Source: Gammaproteobacteria bacterium (GTDB lineage: Bacteria; Pseudomonadota; Gammaproteobacteria; Pseudomonadales; JAUIET01). Taken from it: a DNA stretch of 64,000 nucleotides. The DNA lies in contig JAUIET010000003.1 of NCBI GenBank assembly GCA_030429735.1, forward strand, positions 186,001 through 250,000, in the 5' to 3' direction. Position numbers and translations under genes: made by a program. Each line of letters begins with the position of its first letter. Within the stretch, counting starts at the first letter, position 1. The notes under the pieces were generated by a model, which had not been told where the DNA came from, ran no database searches, and saw only the letters and a program-made list of their open reading frames with translations. This document shows, piece by piece, positions 41,211-50,199 of the stretch.

Positions 41211-42943
41211 TCAATCGGGCGCGGGACGACATTTCCTCGGTAGACCGTGCCCCATATTTGAATATCACTAAAACTCTCCGGTGCTGTCTCAAAAGGATCG
41301 CTCTCCAGCACCACAAAATCGGCGGATTTGCCCGGCTCGATGGACCCAATTTTGTCTTCCTGTTGGATAGCTTTTGCCGCATCGATGGTTATGCCTTTCA
41401 GCGCGGCATACACGGTCATCTTCTCGGCAGGGGCCAACACATTGCCATTAGCCGTCAGTCGAGATGCGGCAACACCAGCCAGTGTTAGTGGCGAAGCAGG
41501 GGCCATGGGCAAATCAGAATGAAACGATACTGCTACATCATTGCGTTCCAAGTCACCCAAACGAGTAATAAACTGTGCGCGCTCGGCACCTATGCCAACG
41601 TCAGAATACTTATCCCCCAATGCCCAGAGATAAAAAGGATTGGCCGACACCAAAACGCCAAGCCGTGACACTCGTTCGGCCTGGTCCTCGGATGAATACC
41701 CATAGTGATGCAGAACCGTTCTATGGTCTTCTCTTGGTGACTCGTTCATTAGTTTCTCAACGATATCCAGCACCACTTTTACGCCCCAGTCGCCATTGAC
41801 ATGGATGTGCAGCTGATAGCCCGCCTGCCAATACAATCGTGCTGCCGCTTCAAGCGCGTCTGGCTGCATAATCCACTCGCCTTCATGGCCATCCAGGTAG
41901 CCATCTTGCATCTGCATTAATTGCGAGTAAAAAGCACCATCCGCTAACAGCTTCACCTGTTTTGGTAGGTAGGTCAGCTGGGCATTGCTGCGCAGTGGCA
42001 GCTGCTCAATAATATCGAAGCCCTTTTGCATTCCCTCAATGGCCAGCGACTTGCCATTGCCAATCAGCAACATGTTCAGTGGCAGTTGGTTTTGTTCGAT
42101 AACGTTGCTCAAATGAGCCATCTCCATGCCCAGATCAAACAGCGGCACGCCTTGATCACAGAGTGTGGTTATGCCATTCATTTGCGCATGCACTAATCCG
42201 TCTCGCATGCCTCGAGTAAATCGTGCGGGATCAAGAATAATAGGTGCGAGTTTCGGGAATAACGCGAAAAGGCCGGTTTCCCAGAAGTGCCCTTTCTCAA
42301 TATCAATGGCCGGATGATTTGCAAACTCACCAACAGAAACACCCAGCCTATTCAAAGCAGCAGTATTGACGATAATTTCATGAAACGAACGCTGCCAAAT
42401 GATGATTGGCCGCGTCGTGGATACGGCGTCGAGATCACCACGGCTTAGCTCACCATGAAATAATTCATGGTAACCCCAGCTAATCAGTAATTCTTCCGCA
42501 TCATTTATCGAGGCGTCCAACTCGTTCAATCGTTTGCGAAATGCCTGCCTGCCCTGCACGCCTCTAACAGTTCGACCAGGTAGCTCCCAATCATACGGGG
42601 TTATAAATCGAGCCGGTAACAGAACACCGGCTAATGCCGGATGCAGATGATTGTCAATAAAACCTGGCATCAGCACTTTGTCCGCAAAACGCTTATCAAC
42701 ACTTAGCTCATGGGTTGGCAGAATCTGCTTAACAGCCTCTAGCGAACCCACGGCCAGAATTTTGTCATCCTGAACTGCGACCGCCTGACCTACCGAGCGA
42801 AAGCTGTCCATGGTATGGATTTTTTTCGCAACAAAAACCGTGGCTTTTTCCGGCGATTTTGTCGCCAGGGCGGGCGGCACTTCACGCCCTCCAGAGCATG
42901 CAAGCAACGAAACGATTACTGAAATGAAAAAAACTCTGAGCAT
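41207..42943 (-). CDS. Amidohydrolase family 3 lipoprotein (YtcJ/AepA-like)
   Basis: About 578-residue metal-dependent hydrolase. The ATG at 42943 gives a lipoprotein signal MLRVFFISVIVSLLACSGG with lipobox LLAC; the frame is open further upstream but without signal-like sequence. AGG lies 11-13 bases before the ATG. Metal-site regions: MPGFIDNHLHPALAG, QLHIHVNGDWG and VSFHSDLPMAPASP. Substrate unknown; relatives act on amides or N-substituted compounds in the periplasm. Directly upstream is a collapsed paralog (42954-43306). Confidence 0.88.
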   Translation of the reverse strand: MLRVFFISVIVSLLACSGGREVPPALATKSPEKATVFVAKKIHTMDSFRSVGQAVAVQDDKILAVGSLEAVKQILPTHELSVDKRFADKVLMPGFIDNHLHPALAGVLLPARFITPYDWELPGRTVRGVQGRQAFRKRLNELDASINDAEELLISWGYHELFHGELSRGDLDAVSTTRPIIIWQRSFHEIIVNTAALNRLGVSVGEFANHPAIDIEKGHFWETGLFALFPKLAPIILDPARFTRGMRDGLVHAQMNGITTLCDQGVPLFDLGMEMAHLSNVIEQNQLPLNMLLIGNGKSLAIEGMQKGFDIIEQLPLRSNAQLTYLPKQVKLLADGAFYSQLMQMQDGYLDGHEGEWIMQPDALEAAARLYWQAGYQLHIHVNGDWGVKVVLDIVEKLMNESPREDHRTVLHHYGYSSEDQAERVSRLGVLVSANPFYLWALGDKYSDVGIGAERAQFITRLGDLERNDVAVSFHSDLPMAPASPLTLAGVAASRLTANGNVLAPAEKMTVYAALKGITIDAAKAIQQEDKIGSIEPGKSADFVVLESDPFETAPESFSDIQIWGTVYRGNVVPRPID

Positions 42944-42953
42944 GCTGTTTTGC

Positions 42954-43306
42954 CTAACCTTGATAAACCGGAATACCACGCTTGATGGTTTTCAGCACCT
43001 GTATGTCTTTGATGTTCCGACGGTCTACCTCGAATGGATTCTCTTCGAGAATTACGAAATCAGCCATTTTACCAACTGTAATTGACCCCTGCTTCCTGGC
43101 CATGAGAAGGATGCAGGTATGATTCGTTGGTCACGCACAGCCACCGCAGCGGCTTCAGGAACCGATGGATCAACCGTGATAATGAACCCGTTATGGTAGA
43201 TATCCGCCGTATTCTCTCCTGATGGCATTGCGGCCGGTACACCTGTACAGGACGCCACAAGCAGGCAATAGATCAAGGCAGCAACAGTGGGTCGATCGTT
43301 CATCAA
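42954..43306 (-). pseudogene. Amidohydrolase family 3 pseudogene with internal deletion
   Basis: Two ends of one amidohydrolase gene remain. The 5' part (from 43306) encodes a lipoprotein signal (LIYCLLVASCTG) and the first beta-strand region HNGFIITVDP...AAVAVRDQRI. Then, in a shifted frame, the 3' part encodes KQGSITVGKMADFVILEENP and ends VYQG-stop at 42954, matching the C-terminus of the intact neighbour (SIEPGKSADFVVLESDPF). About 450 middle codons, including all metal ligands, are missing; the junction is near 43095-43120. It cannot encode an active enzyme. Confidence 0.8.
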
Positions 43307-43525
43307 TCTCTCTGTCTCGCAATTAAGACTGCAATGGTACCGCAGTCAACGGGACCTAAACCATGCCAAGATAGGCCTTGCTCACCTGACAAGAAGTCAT
43401 TACCAAGCTCATGGCGTTGCTCACAAATTACCAGGTGATTATCGGCCATGGACTCGCTTCCACAGCGCGCTCACTCGCGGCGCCCACCGTACTTGATATA
43501 GTATGCCGCAGCTGAGGAGTGTTGA

Positions 43526-45091
43526 ATGCTAAACCATCGTTTTTTCCCTGGCACTGTCCTGCTGTTGTTGCTGATTTTTATATCAGCTTGCTCAACAACA
43601 CCCAGGCAGAGCCAGACTGGCTGGCTGATCCAAAACGCCCGTATCATTGATGGCACGGGCAAACCAGGGTTGGTTGGTTCGGTGCGCGTGCGTGGCGCGA
43701 TCATTATGGATGTTGGCCAACTCACACCGGAACGCGGAGAGACGGTGGTGAACGCCAGCGGTTTTGTGCTGGCACCCGGTTTCATCGATACCCATTCGCA
43801 TGCCGATGATGAATTGCACACCAGACCTCTTGCCACTTCGCTAACCAGCCAGGGGATCAGCACCGTGGTCTTCGGTCAGGACGGTGAATCACACTACCCA
43901 CTCAACGACTTTCTTGAGCGCTGGGAGCGTGAGCCCGCTGCAGTCAACATCGCTTCTTTTTCGGGGCACAACACGCTCAGACACAAAATACTGGGGGAAG
44001 ATTACAAGCGCCATGCGCGCATTGATGAAGTATCAGAAATGCGCACGTTGCTCGAAGCTGACCTGCGCAGTGGCGCCCTCGGTCTGGCGACCGGGCTTGA
44101 GTACGACCCCGGAATATTCTCCAATACCGACGAGATTGTAGCGCTGGCAAAGCTGACTGCGCAGTACGGTGGACGTTACGCGTCACATATTCGCAGCGAA
44201 GATCGACATTTCGAGTCAGCTATCAATGAGGCATTAATCATAGGTCAGCGTGCCAATATACCGGTGCACATTTCGCACCTGAAGTTAGCGATGAAGTCTC
44301 TGTGGGGCCGCAGTGATTGGCTATTGGAAAAACTTGATTCCGCCAGAGCACGCGGAATACTGGTCAGCGCAGATGTGTATCCCTATGAGTATTGGCAATC
44401 CACGCTGGAAGTGCTGTTTCCAAAGCGTGACTTTAACAACCTCAACACCGCACAGGAGGTACTGGAAAACATTGCGCCAGCTTATGGACTGCTCATTTCA
44501 GAATACAAGCCTGAACCTGCGTTAGTCGGCAAAACAGTTGCACAGATAGCCAAAGCCCGCGGGCGCAGTGATGCGCAAACCTTGCTTGATTTAATAGCGG
44601 ACGCTCAGCGCTACACGCGTGACAATAATCTGGATGATGGCTCAATCATCAACAGTGAAATGGTGATTGGCACCAGTATGATCCGCGACGATGTTGCTGA
44701 TCTGATCGCATGGCCATTCAGCAACATATGCACTGATGGTGGTCTGAACGACAGACACCCTCGCGCTACTGGAAGTTTCCCCAGAGTGTTGCGCTGGATG
44801 GTACGTAATACCGGCGATCTTAGCCTTGAACAGGCGGTGCACAGAATGACCCTGCAAGCCGCAGAGAATATTGGTTTGCAAAAAAGAGGCATTATCCAGC
44901 AAGGTGCTTTCGCGGACCTGGTGCTGTTTGATCCCGAAACTGTTGACGATCGCGCTACGCCGGAATTTCCGCAACTTCAATCAGTGGGTATTAAGCAATT
45001 GTGGGTAAATGGCGTAACAGTGTTCGAAGACGGCCAGAGCACCGCGCAAAGACCCGGTAGAGTATTACGCCGCACCGGTAGCGCGAGATGA
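43526..45091 (+). CDS. N-acyl-D-amino-acid deacylase family lipoprotein
   Basis: 521-residue D-aminoacylase-type amidohydrolase. N-terminal lipoprotein signal with lipobox ISACS at residues about 20-24. The metal sites are in FIDTHSHADDEL, GHNTLR, YASHIRSED and VHISHLKLA, with the late CTDGG segment providing the catalytic aspartate. GAGGAG lies before the ATG. It overlaps the following DUF1611 gene by four bases, so the two products probably act together on N-acyl-D-amino acids. The 43307-43525 interval upstream has no clear element. Confidence 0.9.
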   Translation: MLNHRFFPGTVLLLLLIFISACSTTPRQSQTGWLIQNARIIDGTGKPGLVGSVRVRGAIIMDVGQLTPERGETVVNASGFVLAPGFIDTHSHADDELHTRPLATSLTSQGISTVVFGQDGESHYPLNDFLERWEREPAAVNIASFSGHNTLRHKILGEDYKRHARIDEVSEMRTLLEADLRSGALGLATGLEYDPGIFSNTDEIVALAKLTAQYGGRYASHIRSEDRHFESAINEALIIGQRANIPVHISHLKLAMKSLWGRSDWLLEKLDSARARGILVSADVYPYEYWQSTLEVLFPKRDFNNLNTAQEVLENIAPAYGLLISEYKPEPALVGKTVAQIAKARGRSDAQTLLDLIADAQRYTRDNNLDDGSIINSEMVIGTSMIRDDVADLIAWPFSNICTDGGLNDRHPRATGSFPRVLRWMVRNTGDLSLEQAVHRMTLQAAENIGLQKRGIIQQGAFADLVLFDPETVDDRATPEFPQLQSVGIKQLWVNGVTVFEDGQSTAQRPGRVLRRTGSAR

Positions 45092-46095
45092 TTACGCTGG
45101 AACAGCCTTTCGCGATCTATCTTGGCAATGTGCAAAACCCACTTGATGCCAAGACAGGTTTTGGTCTTGCGCAATGGCGACCTGCAGAGTGTGTGGCCCA
45201 GATCAAACGCAGGACATGCAGCGTGGATTTGGGTATACCGAGCATGAATATTGCTCAAGCACAAGCAGCCGGCGCAAAGACACTGATCATAGGCGTGGCA
45301 CCCAGCGGCGGCACGCTTCCGCACAGCTGGCAGGAAGATGTCTTGACGGCGATTGAAGCCGGTCTGCATGTGGCCAGCGGCTTACACCAACGCTTAAACC
45401 AAATTCCCGAACTGGTAAAAGCGGCTGAGCGCAGTGGTAGCCATTTGATAGATGTGCGCGATACCGATCGAATATTCAATGTGGCAAGTGGGCGTAAACG
45501 GTCAGGCAAGCGGATTCTCACTGTTGGCACCGACTGCTGTGTCGGAAAAAAGTACTCCGCCCTGGCGATCCATCGCGCATTGGTGGAAGATGGCGTGAAC
45601 GTCGATTTCAGAGCCAGTGGCCAAACGGGCATTCTGATTAACGGCGCAGGAATCCCTATCGACGCGGTTATCAGCGATTTTATCAGTGGCGCTGCCGAAG
45701 AACTGTCGCCGGACAACGATGCAGATCATTGGGATGTCATCGAAGGTCAGGGTGCTATCTATCACCCTGGTTATGCGGCGGTGACCCTGGGTTTGCTGCA
45801 TGGTTCCCAACCTGATGCGTTGGTGCTCTGCCATGATCACGGCCGGAACGAAATTGACGAATACCCCGATTTCCCTATACCCAGTATTGAAGACCATTTA
45901 CAGCATTATCTTATATTAGCCAGGCTCACTAACAAGAATGTTCGCTGGGCGGGTATTTGCCTGAACACATCCCATGTGCATCCAGACGACCGTCAGAACG
46001 TTCTTGACGAATACCGCAGGCTGTACAAGATGCCGTGCGTTGACCCTTTAATTGACGGGGTTGATGATATTATCCAACAACTACACCAATACTGA
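45088..46095 (+). CDS. DUF1611 family protein, DgcN-like
   Basis: 335-residue protein with an N-terminal Rossmann-like domain and a C-terminal P-loop domain (LTVGTDCCVGKKYSALAI). DUF1611 proteins of this type include DgcN, a D-glutamate N-acetyltransferase in a marine bacterial D-glutamate pathway. Overlap with a D-aminoacylase gene supports a D-amino-acid role, but a dipeptide epimerase (DgcA partner) is not next to it. Exact substrate is inference. Confidence 0.82.
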   Translation: MITLEQPFAIYLGNVQNPLDAKTGFGLAQWRPAECVAQIKRRTCSVDLGIPSMNIAQAQAAGAKTLIIGVAPSGGTLPHSWQEDVLTAIEAGLHVASGLHQRLNQIPELVKAAERSGSHLIDVRDTDRIFNVASGRKRSGKRILTVGTDCCVGKKYSALAIHRALVEDGVNVDFRASGQTGILINGAGIPIDAVISDFISGAAEELSPDNDADHWDVIEGQGAIYHPGYAAVTLGLLHGSQPDALVLCHDHGRNEIDEYPDFPIPSIEDHLQHYLILARLTNKNVRWAGICLNTSHVHPDDRQNVLDEYRRLYKMPCVDPLIDGVDDIIQQLHQY

Positions 46096-46162
46096 TCAGT
46101 CGCTGCATCGCGCGAAAGATACAGGTATAGTATTTCGATAAAAAAACAGAGAACATATAGGA

Positions 46163-47641
46163 ATGCAGTATTACGATGTCATTATCGTCGGCGCCGGTTT
46201 ATCAGGAATCGGGGCTGCGTATCATTTGCAGCGCCAGTGCCCAGACAAGACGTTTACGATTCTTGAAGGTCGCGATGCGATAGGTGGTACGTGGGATTTG
46301 TTTCGCTACCCTGGTATTCGCTCTGACAGTGATATGTACACCCTGGGGTATGAGTTCAAACCCTGGCATGGTGGCAAAGTACTGGCCGACGGCCCTTCCA
46401 TCCGCCGTTATGTAGAAGAAACTGCTGAAGACAACCATATTGTTGAGCACATTCAGTTTAATCAAATGGTGCAGCGTGCGGATTGGGACAGTGCAAGTGC
46501 CACCTGGACTGTTACGACTGAACATAAGGACGGATCAGTACATCAGCATCAAGCCAATATGCTGCTGTTGTGTGCCGGCTACTACAATTATGAGTCCGGC
46601 TACGAGCCCGAATTTCCCGGCCGCGAAAATTTCAAGGGTGAGTATGTTCGTCCGCAACACTGGCCTGAAACATTGGATTACCGTGGCAAGCGAGTGGTGG
46701 TTATTGGCTCCGGGGCGACCGCGGTCACGATAGTGCCATCAATGGCGGAAGACGTTGAGCACATCACCATGCTGCAGCGTTCACCCACTTACATGGCAAA
46801 CCGCCCTCAGTATGATCGCTTTGAAAAAGTGCTTGGTGCGATCGTACCTAAAAACACGCTGTACCGGCTTATTCGCTGGAAGAACGCAACACTGCAGCGC
46901 ATGCTGTATGGCGCCACGCGGCGCTGGCCAGGCACCATCAAACGAATGTTCCTGAATCAGGTAAGAAAACAGCTGCCAGACTACGATGTGGATACCCATT
47001 TCACGCCCAGGTACAACCCGTGGGATCAACGACTGTGTGCCGTGCCGGACAACGATTTTTTTGAGGCAATCAAATCCGGCAAGGCCGATGTTGTCACCGA
47101 CCACATAGATCACTTTACCGAAGCTGGAATAAAACTGAAATCCGGTACGGAACTGCCAGCCGACATAATCGTCGCGGCCACTGGTTTGCAATTGGTTGTA
47201 AATGGCAAAATCAAGTTCACACGCGATGGTGAAGCGATTAATTTTGCAGATACCTGGTCGTATCATGGAATGATGTTTACCGGCGTGCCCAACATAGTGT
47301 CAACCTTTGGCTACATCAATGCTTCCTGGACCTTGCGAGCGGACTTGAATGCCAATTTTTTCTGTCGCCTGGTAAACCACATGCAAAGCAAAGGCGCAAA
47401 TGTCGTAGAGCCTGTACTGCGCGATAGCGACCGCGACATGGCACCACGGCAGTGGATCGAGGATTTTCCTTCAGGATATATGGCCCGCTCCATGCACCTG
47501 TTTCCGAAGCAGGGCGACAGAGCACCATGGGCGAACACACAGAACTACCGGTATGAAAAAAGAGTCATAGGCAAAGCGAACCTCGATGATGGCGTACTCA
47601 CGTATTCCACATCAAGCATTAAACAAAATGCTGCTGCGTGA
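46163..47641 (+). CDS. Flavin-containing / Baeyer-Villiger-type monooxygenase
   Basis: 492-residue class B flavoprotein monooxygenase. FAD fold VIIVGAGLSGIGAAYHL, the GGTWDLFRYPGIRSDSDMYT block, the BVMO-like fingerprint FKGEYVRPQHWPE, and NADPH fold VVVIGSGATAVTI. It resembles the EthA-like group of Baeyer-Villiger enzymes. AGGA precedes the ATG. It overlaps the reductive-dehalogenase-like gene, implying co-translation. Substrate unknown (ketone or sulfide). Confidence 0.92.
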   Translation: MQYYDVIIVGAGLSGIGAAYHLQRQCPDKTFTILEGRDAIGGTWDLFRYPGIRSDSDMYTLGYEFKPWHGGKVLADGPSIRRYVEETAEDNHIVEHIQFNQMVQRADWDSASATWTVTTEHKDGSVHQHQANMLLLCAGYYNYESGYEPEFPGRENFKGEYVRPQHWPETLDYRGKRVVVIGSGATAVTIVPSMAEDVEHITMLQRSPTYMANRPQYDRFEKVLGAIVPKNTLYRLIRWKNATLQRMLYGATRRWPGTIKRMFLNQVRKQLPDYDVDTHFTPRYNPWDQRLCAVPDNDFFEAIKSGKADVVTDHIDHFTEAGIKLKSGTELPADIIVAATGLQLVVNGKIKFTRDGEAINFADTWSYHGMMFTGVPNIVSTFGYINASWTLRADLNANFFCRLVNHMQSKGANVVEPVLRDSDRDMAPRQWIEDFPSGYMARSMHLFPKQGDRAPWANTQNYRYEKRVIGKANLDDGVLTYSTSSIKQNAAA

Positions 47642-49763
47642 GCGTTCCAGCAAGAGACCGGTTCAGTTAGGCCCATGGCCGCTTGAAGCACTGAAAAGAG
47701 ATCCCTCTCTACTTCGAGGCACACTGTATTCCCCTGCAGAAGACAGTCACACCACAAACGATCCAGACAGTACGCTTGCCGATGTTGCCAGTTTATACGG
47801 CAGTTACTACTTGCCTTTTATAGAGGGACCGGCAGCCGATGAAAAAGCGCCGGTGCCCGATGAGCTGGAGAAACGAACCGCAGAAATAAAAGGTGCAGCG
47901 TATTATCTTGATGCAGCACAAGTAGGTGTGTGCGAGATAACTGATGCCTGCTGGCGAATAGATCACTCCCCGAAACACCCACTCGCCGTTGTACTGATGG
48001 TTGAGTTCGGCAGAGACATTGAAGCTGAGAACCCAGCCAGCGAGTGGATTTGCGGTGCAGAGCACGAGATCGCCAAACTACGAGCACTTGAAATCGCTTG
48101 TTGCCTGGCCGGACACATTCGCACCCTTGGTTATAACGCGCGCGTTCATACAGATGGCGACCCACTTGTCTATTTAGAGCAATTGGCTCTGCGCGCCGGT
48201 ATCGCACAGAGGGCGAACAGCGGCGCGCTGTCAAACCCTTTCCTTGGTAAGCGATTCGCTCTCGCGGCGATCAGCACGGATTATAAGTTAACTCTGGATA
48301 CGCCGTTAGCACGCGATGCCAAAGTCAGCGGCTTAAAACATTGGTTAGGAGTTAATGGCGCGATGTCGGGGCGCGAGCGCAATCGGCACGCTGGCCGTGC
48401 TTCCCATCTAAGCCGCTACCCGATGGAGCAAGTCAGACGTGTTGAGAGTCCGACGACGCTTATTCTCGATGACGAAATACCCAGGGTTCCGAAACGGGCT
48501 GAATTTTTTACCCGCGCCAGATCCGGCGATTTGGGTAAAAAAGCGTTCAGGGAAGTTCAACGCTTTGCCTACAAGCACCCGCTCACAATGGGGATGATGG
48601 GGCCATTGCGCGCTCTGGTTCCCCACCAGGACGGCAAAACGGCGACTGACCAGGACCCATCACTGCAAGACCCGACCGCCAATACAAAAGCCATCAAGTC
48701 ACTTGCCTATCATCTTGGCGCAGACCTCGCAGGAATTTGTGAGGTTCCTGACTACGCCTGGTATTCGCACACAATTGATGGACAAGCGATCACCCCTTAT
48801 CACAAGTATGCCGTCGTTATGCTGATTGACCAGGGTTACGACACCATGGAAGGCGCGAGCGGCGATGATTGGATATCCGGTTGCCAATCGATGCGTGGCT
48901 ACTTGCGTGGTGCGGAAATGGCCGGCGTGATGGCCGAATTTTTACGCCGCAAAGGCTATAGTGCGCGTGCTCAAACCAATGCAGACAGCCACGTATTGCA
49001 CATTCCTCTAGTGCTGCTCGCTGGCTTGGGCGAGCTGAGCCGAATTGGTGAATTGGTGCTCAACCCGTTTGTCGGCCCAAGGTTTAAATCAGTGGTGCTC
49101 ACTACCGATCTGCCCCTCATCATTGACAAGCCAATCGATTTTGGCCTCCAGTATTTCTGCAGCAATTGCCTGAAGTGTGCGCGAGAATGCCCGGTGAGTG
49201 CCATTCCATTTGGCGATAAAGTCATGTTTAACGGCTATGAAATCTGGAAACCCGACGTTGAGCGCTGTACCAGTTATCGAGTTAACAATTCACGCGGCTC
49301 AGCCTGCGGTCGATGTATGAAAACCTGTCCATTAAACAAAGTGGTTTCAGCGGACGGGTCAATGCTTCACCGCATAGGAACCTGGTTAGGAATAAATGCG
49401 CGATGGTTAAAGCCACTCATGGTGCCTATTGCGGTAAAACTTGACGACACGCTGGGCTTCGGCAAACGCAACCCGATCAAACGTTGGTGGTTGGACCTGG
49501 AAATGGTTGACGGGAAGGTTCGAAAACCACGCGCTACCAACGAGCGCGATTTAGATCCTGACGCTGATGTGAGCGGCCAGAAATCGCCAATTGGCTATTA
49601 CAATGCGGCCGATATGCCTGCGCCAGATGCTGCGCAAGCTGTGCCGGTCAACCATAAGCAGGCCGTAGAACGCGCAACACTTATTGAAACCGTTGAACAG
49701 GCGCGGCAACGTCGAGCCGCTGGCGGGCCACGGCCCGACCATTACATCGCGCGGCACACGTAG
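47628..49763 (+). CDS. Reductive-dehalogenase-like iron-sulfur protein with duplicated domain
   Basis: About 711 residues. Two homologous corrinoid-fold-like domains lie in tandem: the first (about 75-240) has AAYYLDAAQVGVCEI and GYNARVHTDGDPLVY, the second (about 350-510) SLAYHLGADLAGICEV and GYSARAQTNADSHVL. Both end SNPFLGKRFA/LNPFVGPRFK. Only the second is followed by ferredoxin cysteines: CSNCLKCARECP from residue 511, then CGRCMKTCP. No twin-arginine signal, so cytoplasmic. The C-tail is about 130 residues with no recognised domain. ATG at 47628 is chosen (14-base overlap with the monooxygenase); ATG at 47586 is also open. Confidence 0.8.
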   Translation: MLLRERSSKRPVQLGPWPLEALKRDPSLLRGTLYSPAEDSHTTNDPDSTLADVASLYGSYYLPFIEGPAADEKAPVPDELEKRTAEIKGAAYYLDAAQVGVCEITDACWRIDHSPKHPLAVVLMVEFGRDIEAENPASEWICGAEHEIAKLRALEIACCLAGHIRTLGYNARVHTDGDPLVYLEQLALRAGIAQRANSGALSNPFLGKRFALAAISTDYKLTLDTPLARDAKVSGLKHWLGVNGAMSGRERNRHAGRASHLSRYPMEQVRRVESPTTLILDDEIPRVPKRAEFFTRARSGDLGKKAFREVQRFAYKHPLTMGMMGPLRALVPHQDGKTATDQDPSLQDPTANTKAIKSLAYHLGADLAGICEVPDYAWYSHTIDGQAITPYHKYAVVMLIDQGYDTMEGASGDDWISGCQSMRGYLRGAEMAGVMAEFLRRKGYSARAQTNADSHVLHIPLVLLAGLGELSRIGELVLNPFVGPRFKSVVLTTDLPLIIDKPIDFGLQYFCSNCLKCARECPVSAIPFGDKVMFNGYEIWKPDVERCTSYRVNNSRGSACGRCMKTCPLNKVVSADGSMLHRIGTWLGINARWLKPLMVPIAVKLDDTLGFGKRNPIKRWWLDLEMVDGKVRKPRATNERDLDPDADVSGQKSPIGYYNAADMPAPDAAQAVPVNHKQAVERATLIETVEQARQRRAAGGPRPDHYIARHT

Positions 49764-49769
49764 TATTTT

Positions 49770-50012
49770 CTAAGATGCTTTGCCGTGACTTCCGTCGCAC
49801 AGCGGTTGTTTGTCGGTTGCTTTGCAGCCGCAGAAATACACACGCGTTGTATCTTCAGCCGTATACTTCACAGGCGTAAAATCAGACCCTTTATGGGAAC
49901 CATCACAGAAAGGCTGATTCTGGCTTTCTCCGCAGGAACACCAAAAATACGACTCTCCCGCCTCGACATCGGTGGCGTAGGGCATTTCCCGGGCGCGTTT
50001 GGCTGTACTCAT
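49770..50012 (-). CDS. CDGSH iron-sulfur domain protein
   Basis: 80-residue protein with two CDGSH [2Fe-2S] sites: FWCSCGESQNQPFCDGSH and YFCGCKATDKQPLCDGSH. Double CDGSH proteins are small redox or cluster-transfer proteins. The start at 50012 (MSTAKRAREMPY) follows an AGAG ribosome-binding motif; the open frame further upstream is not conserved-looking. The 50013-50199 interval shows no clear promoter. Confidence 0.92.
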   Translation of the reverse strand: MSTAKRAREMPYATDVEAGESYFWCSCGESQNQPFCDGSHKGSDFTPVKYTAEDTTRVYFCGCKATDKQPLCDGSHGKAS

Positions 50013-50199
50013 ATGACTCTCTTTGGTGTGGTAACAATACTGGGAAACTCTGGCCGATAACTGTGCCCAGGTCAAGTACGAAAGAGTTTGGGTTTGGGGC
50101 CGGAGCGTCAACCCAAGCTTTCCCATTGATTTGAGTACCCTGGCCCATATTCTTGATGAATTATGCAGGCTAAATGGTGCGAATTTATGGTAAGGGACA

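Noticed and set aside
47628-49763. Respiratory reductive dehalogenase
   Set aside because: No twin-arginine signal and no RdhB-type membrane anchor gene nearby; a cytoplasmic non-respiratory enzyme is more likely.
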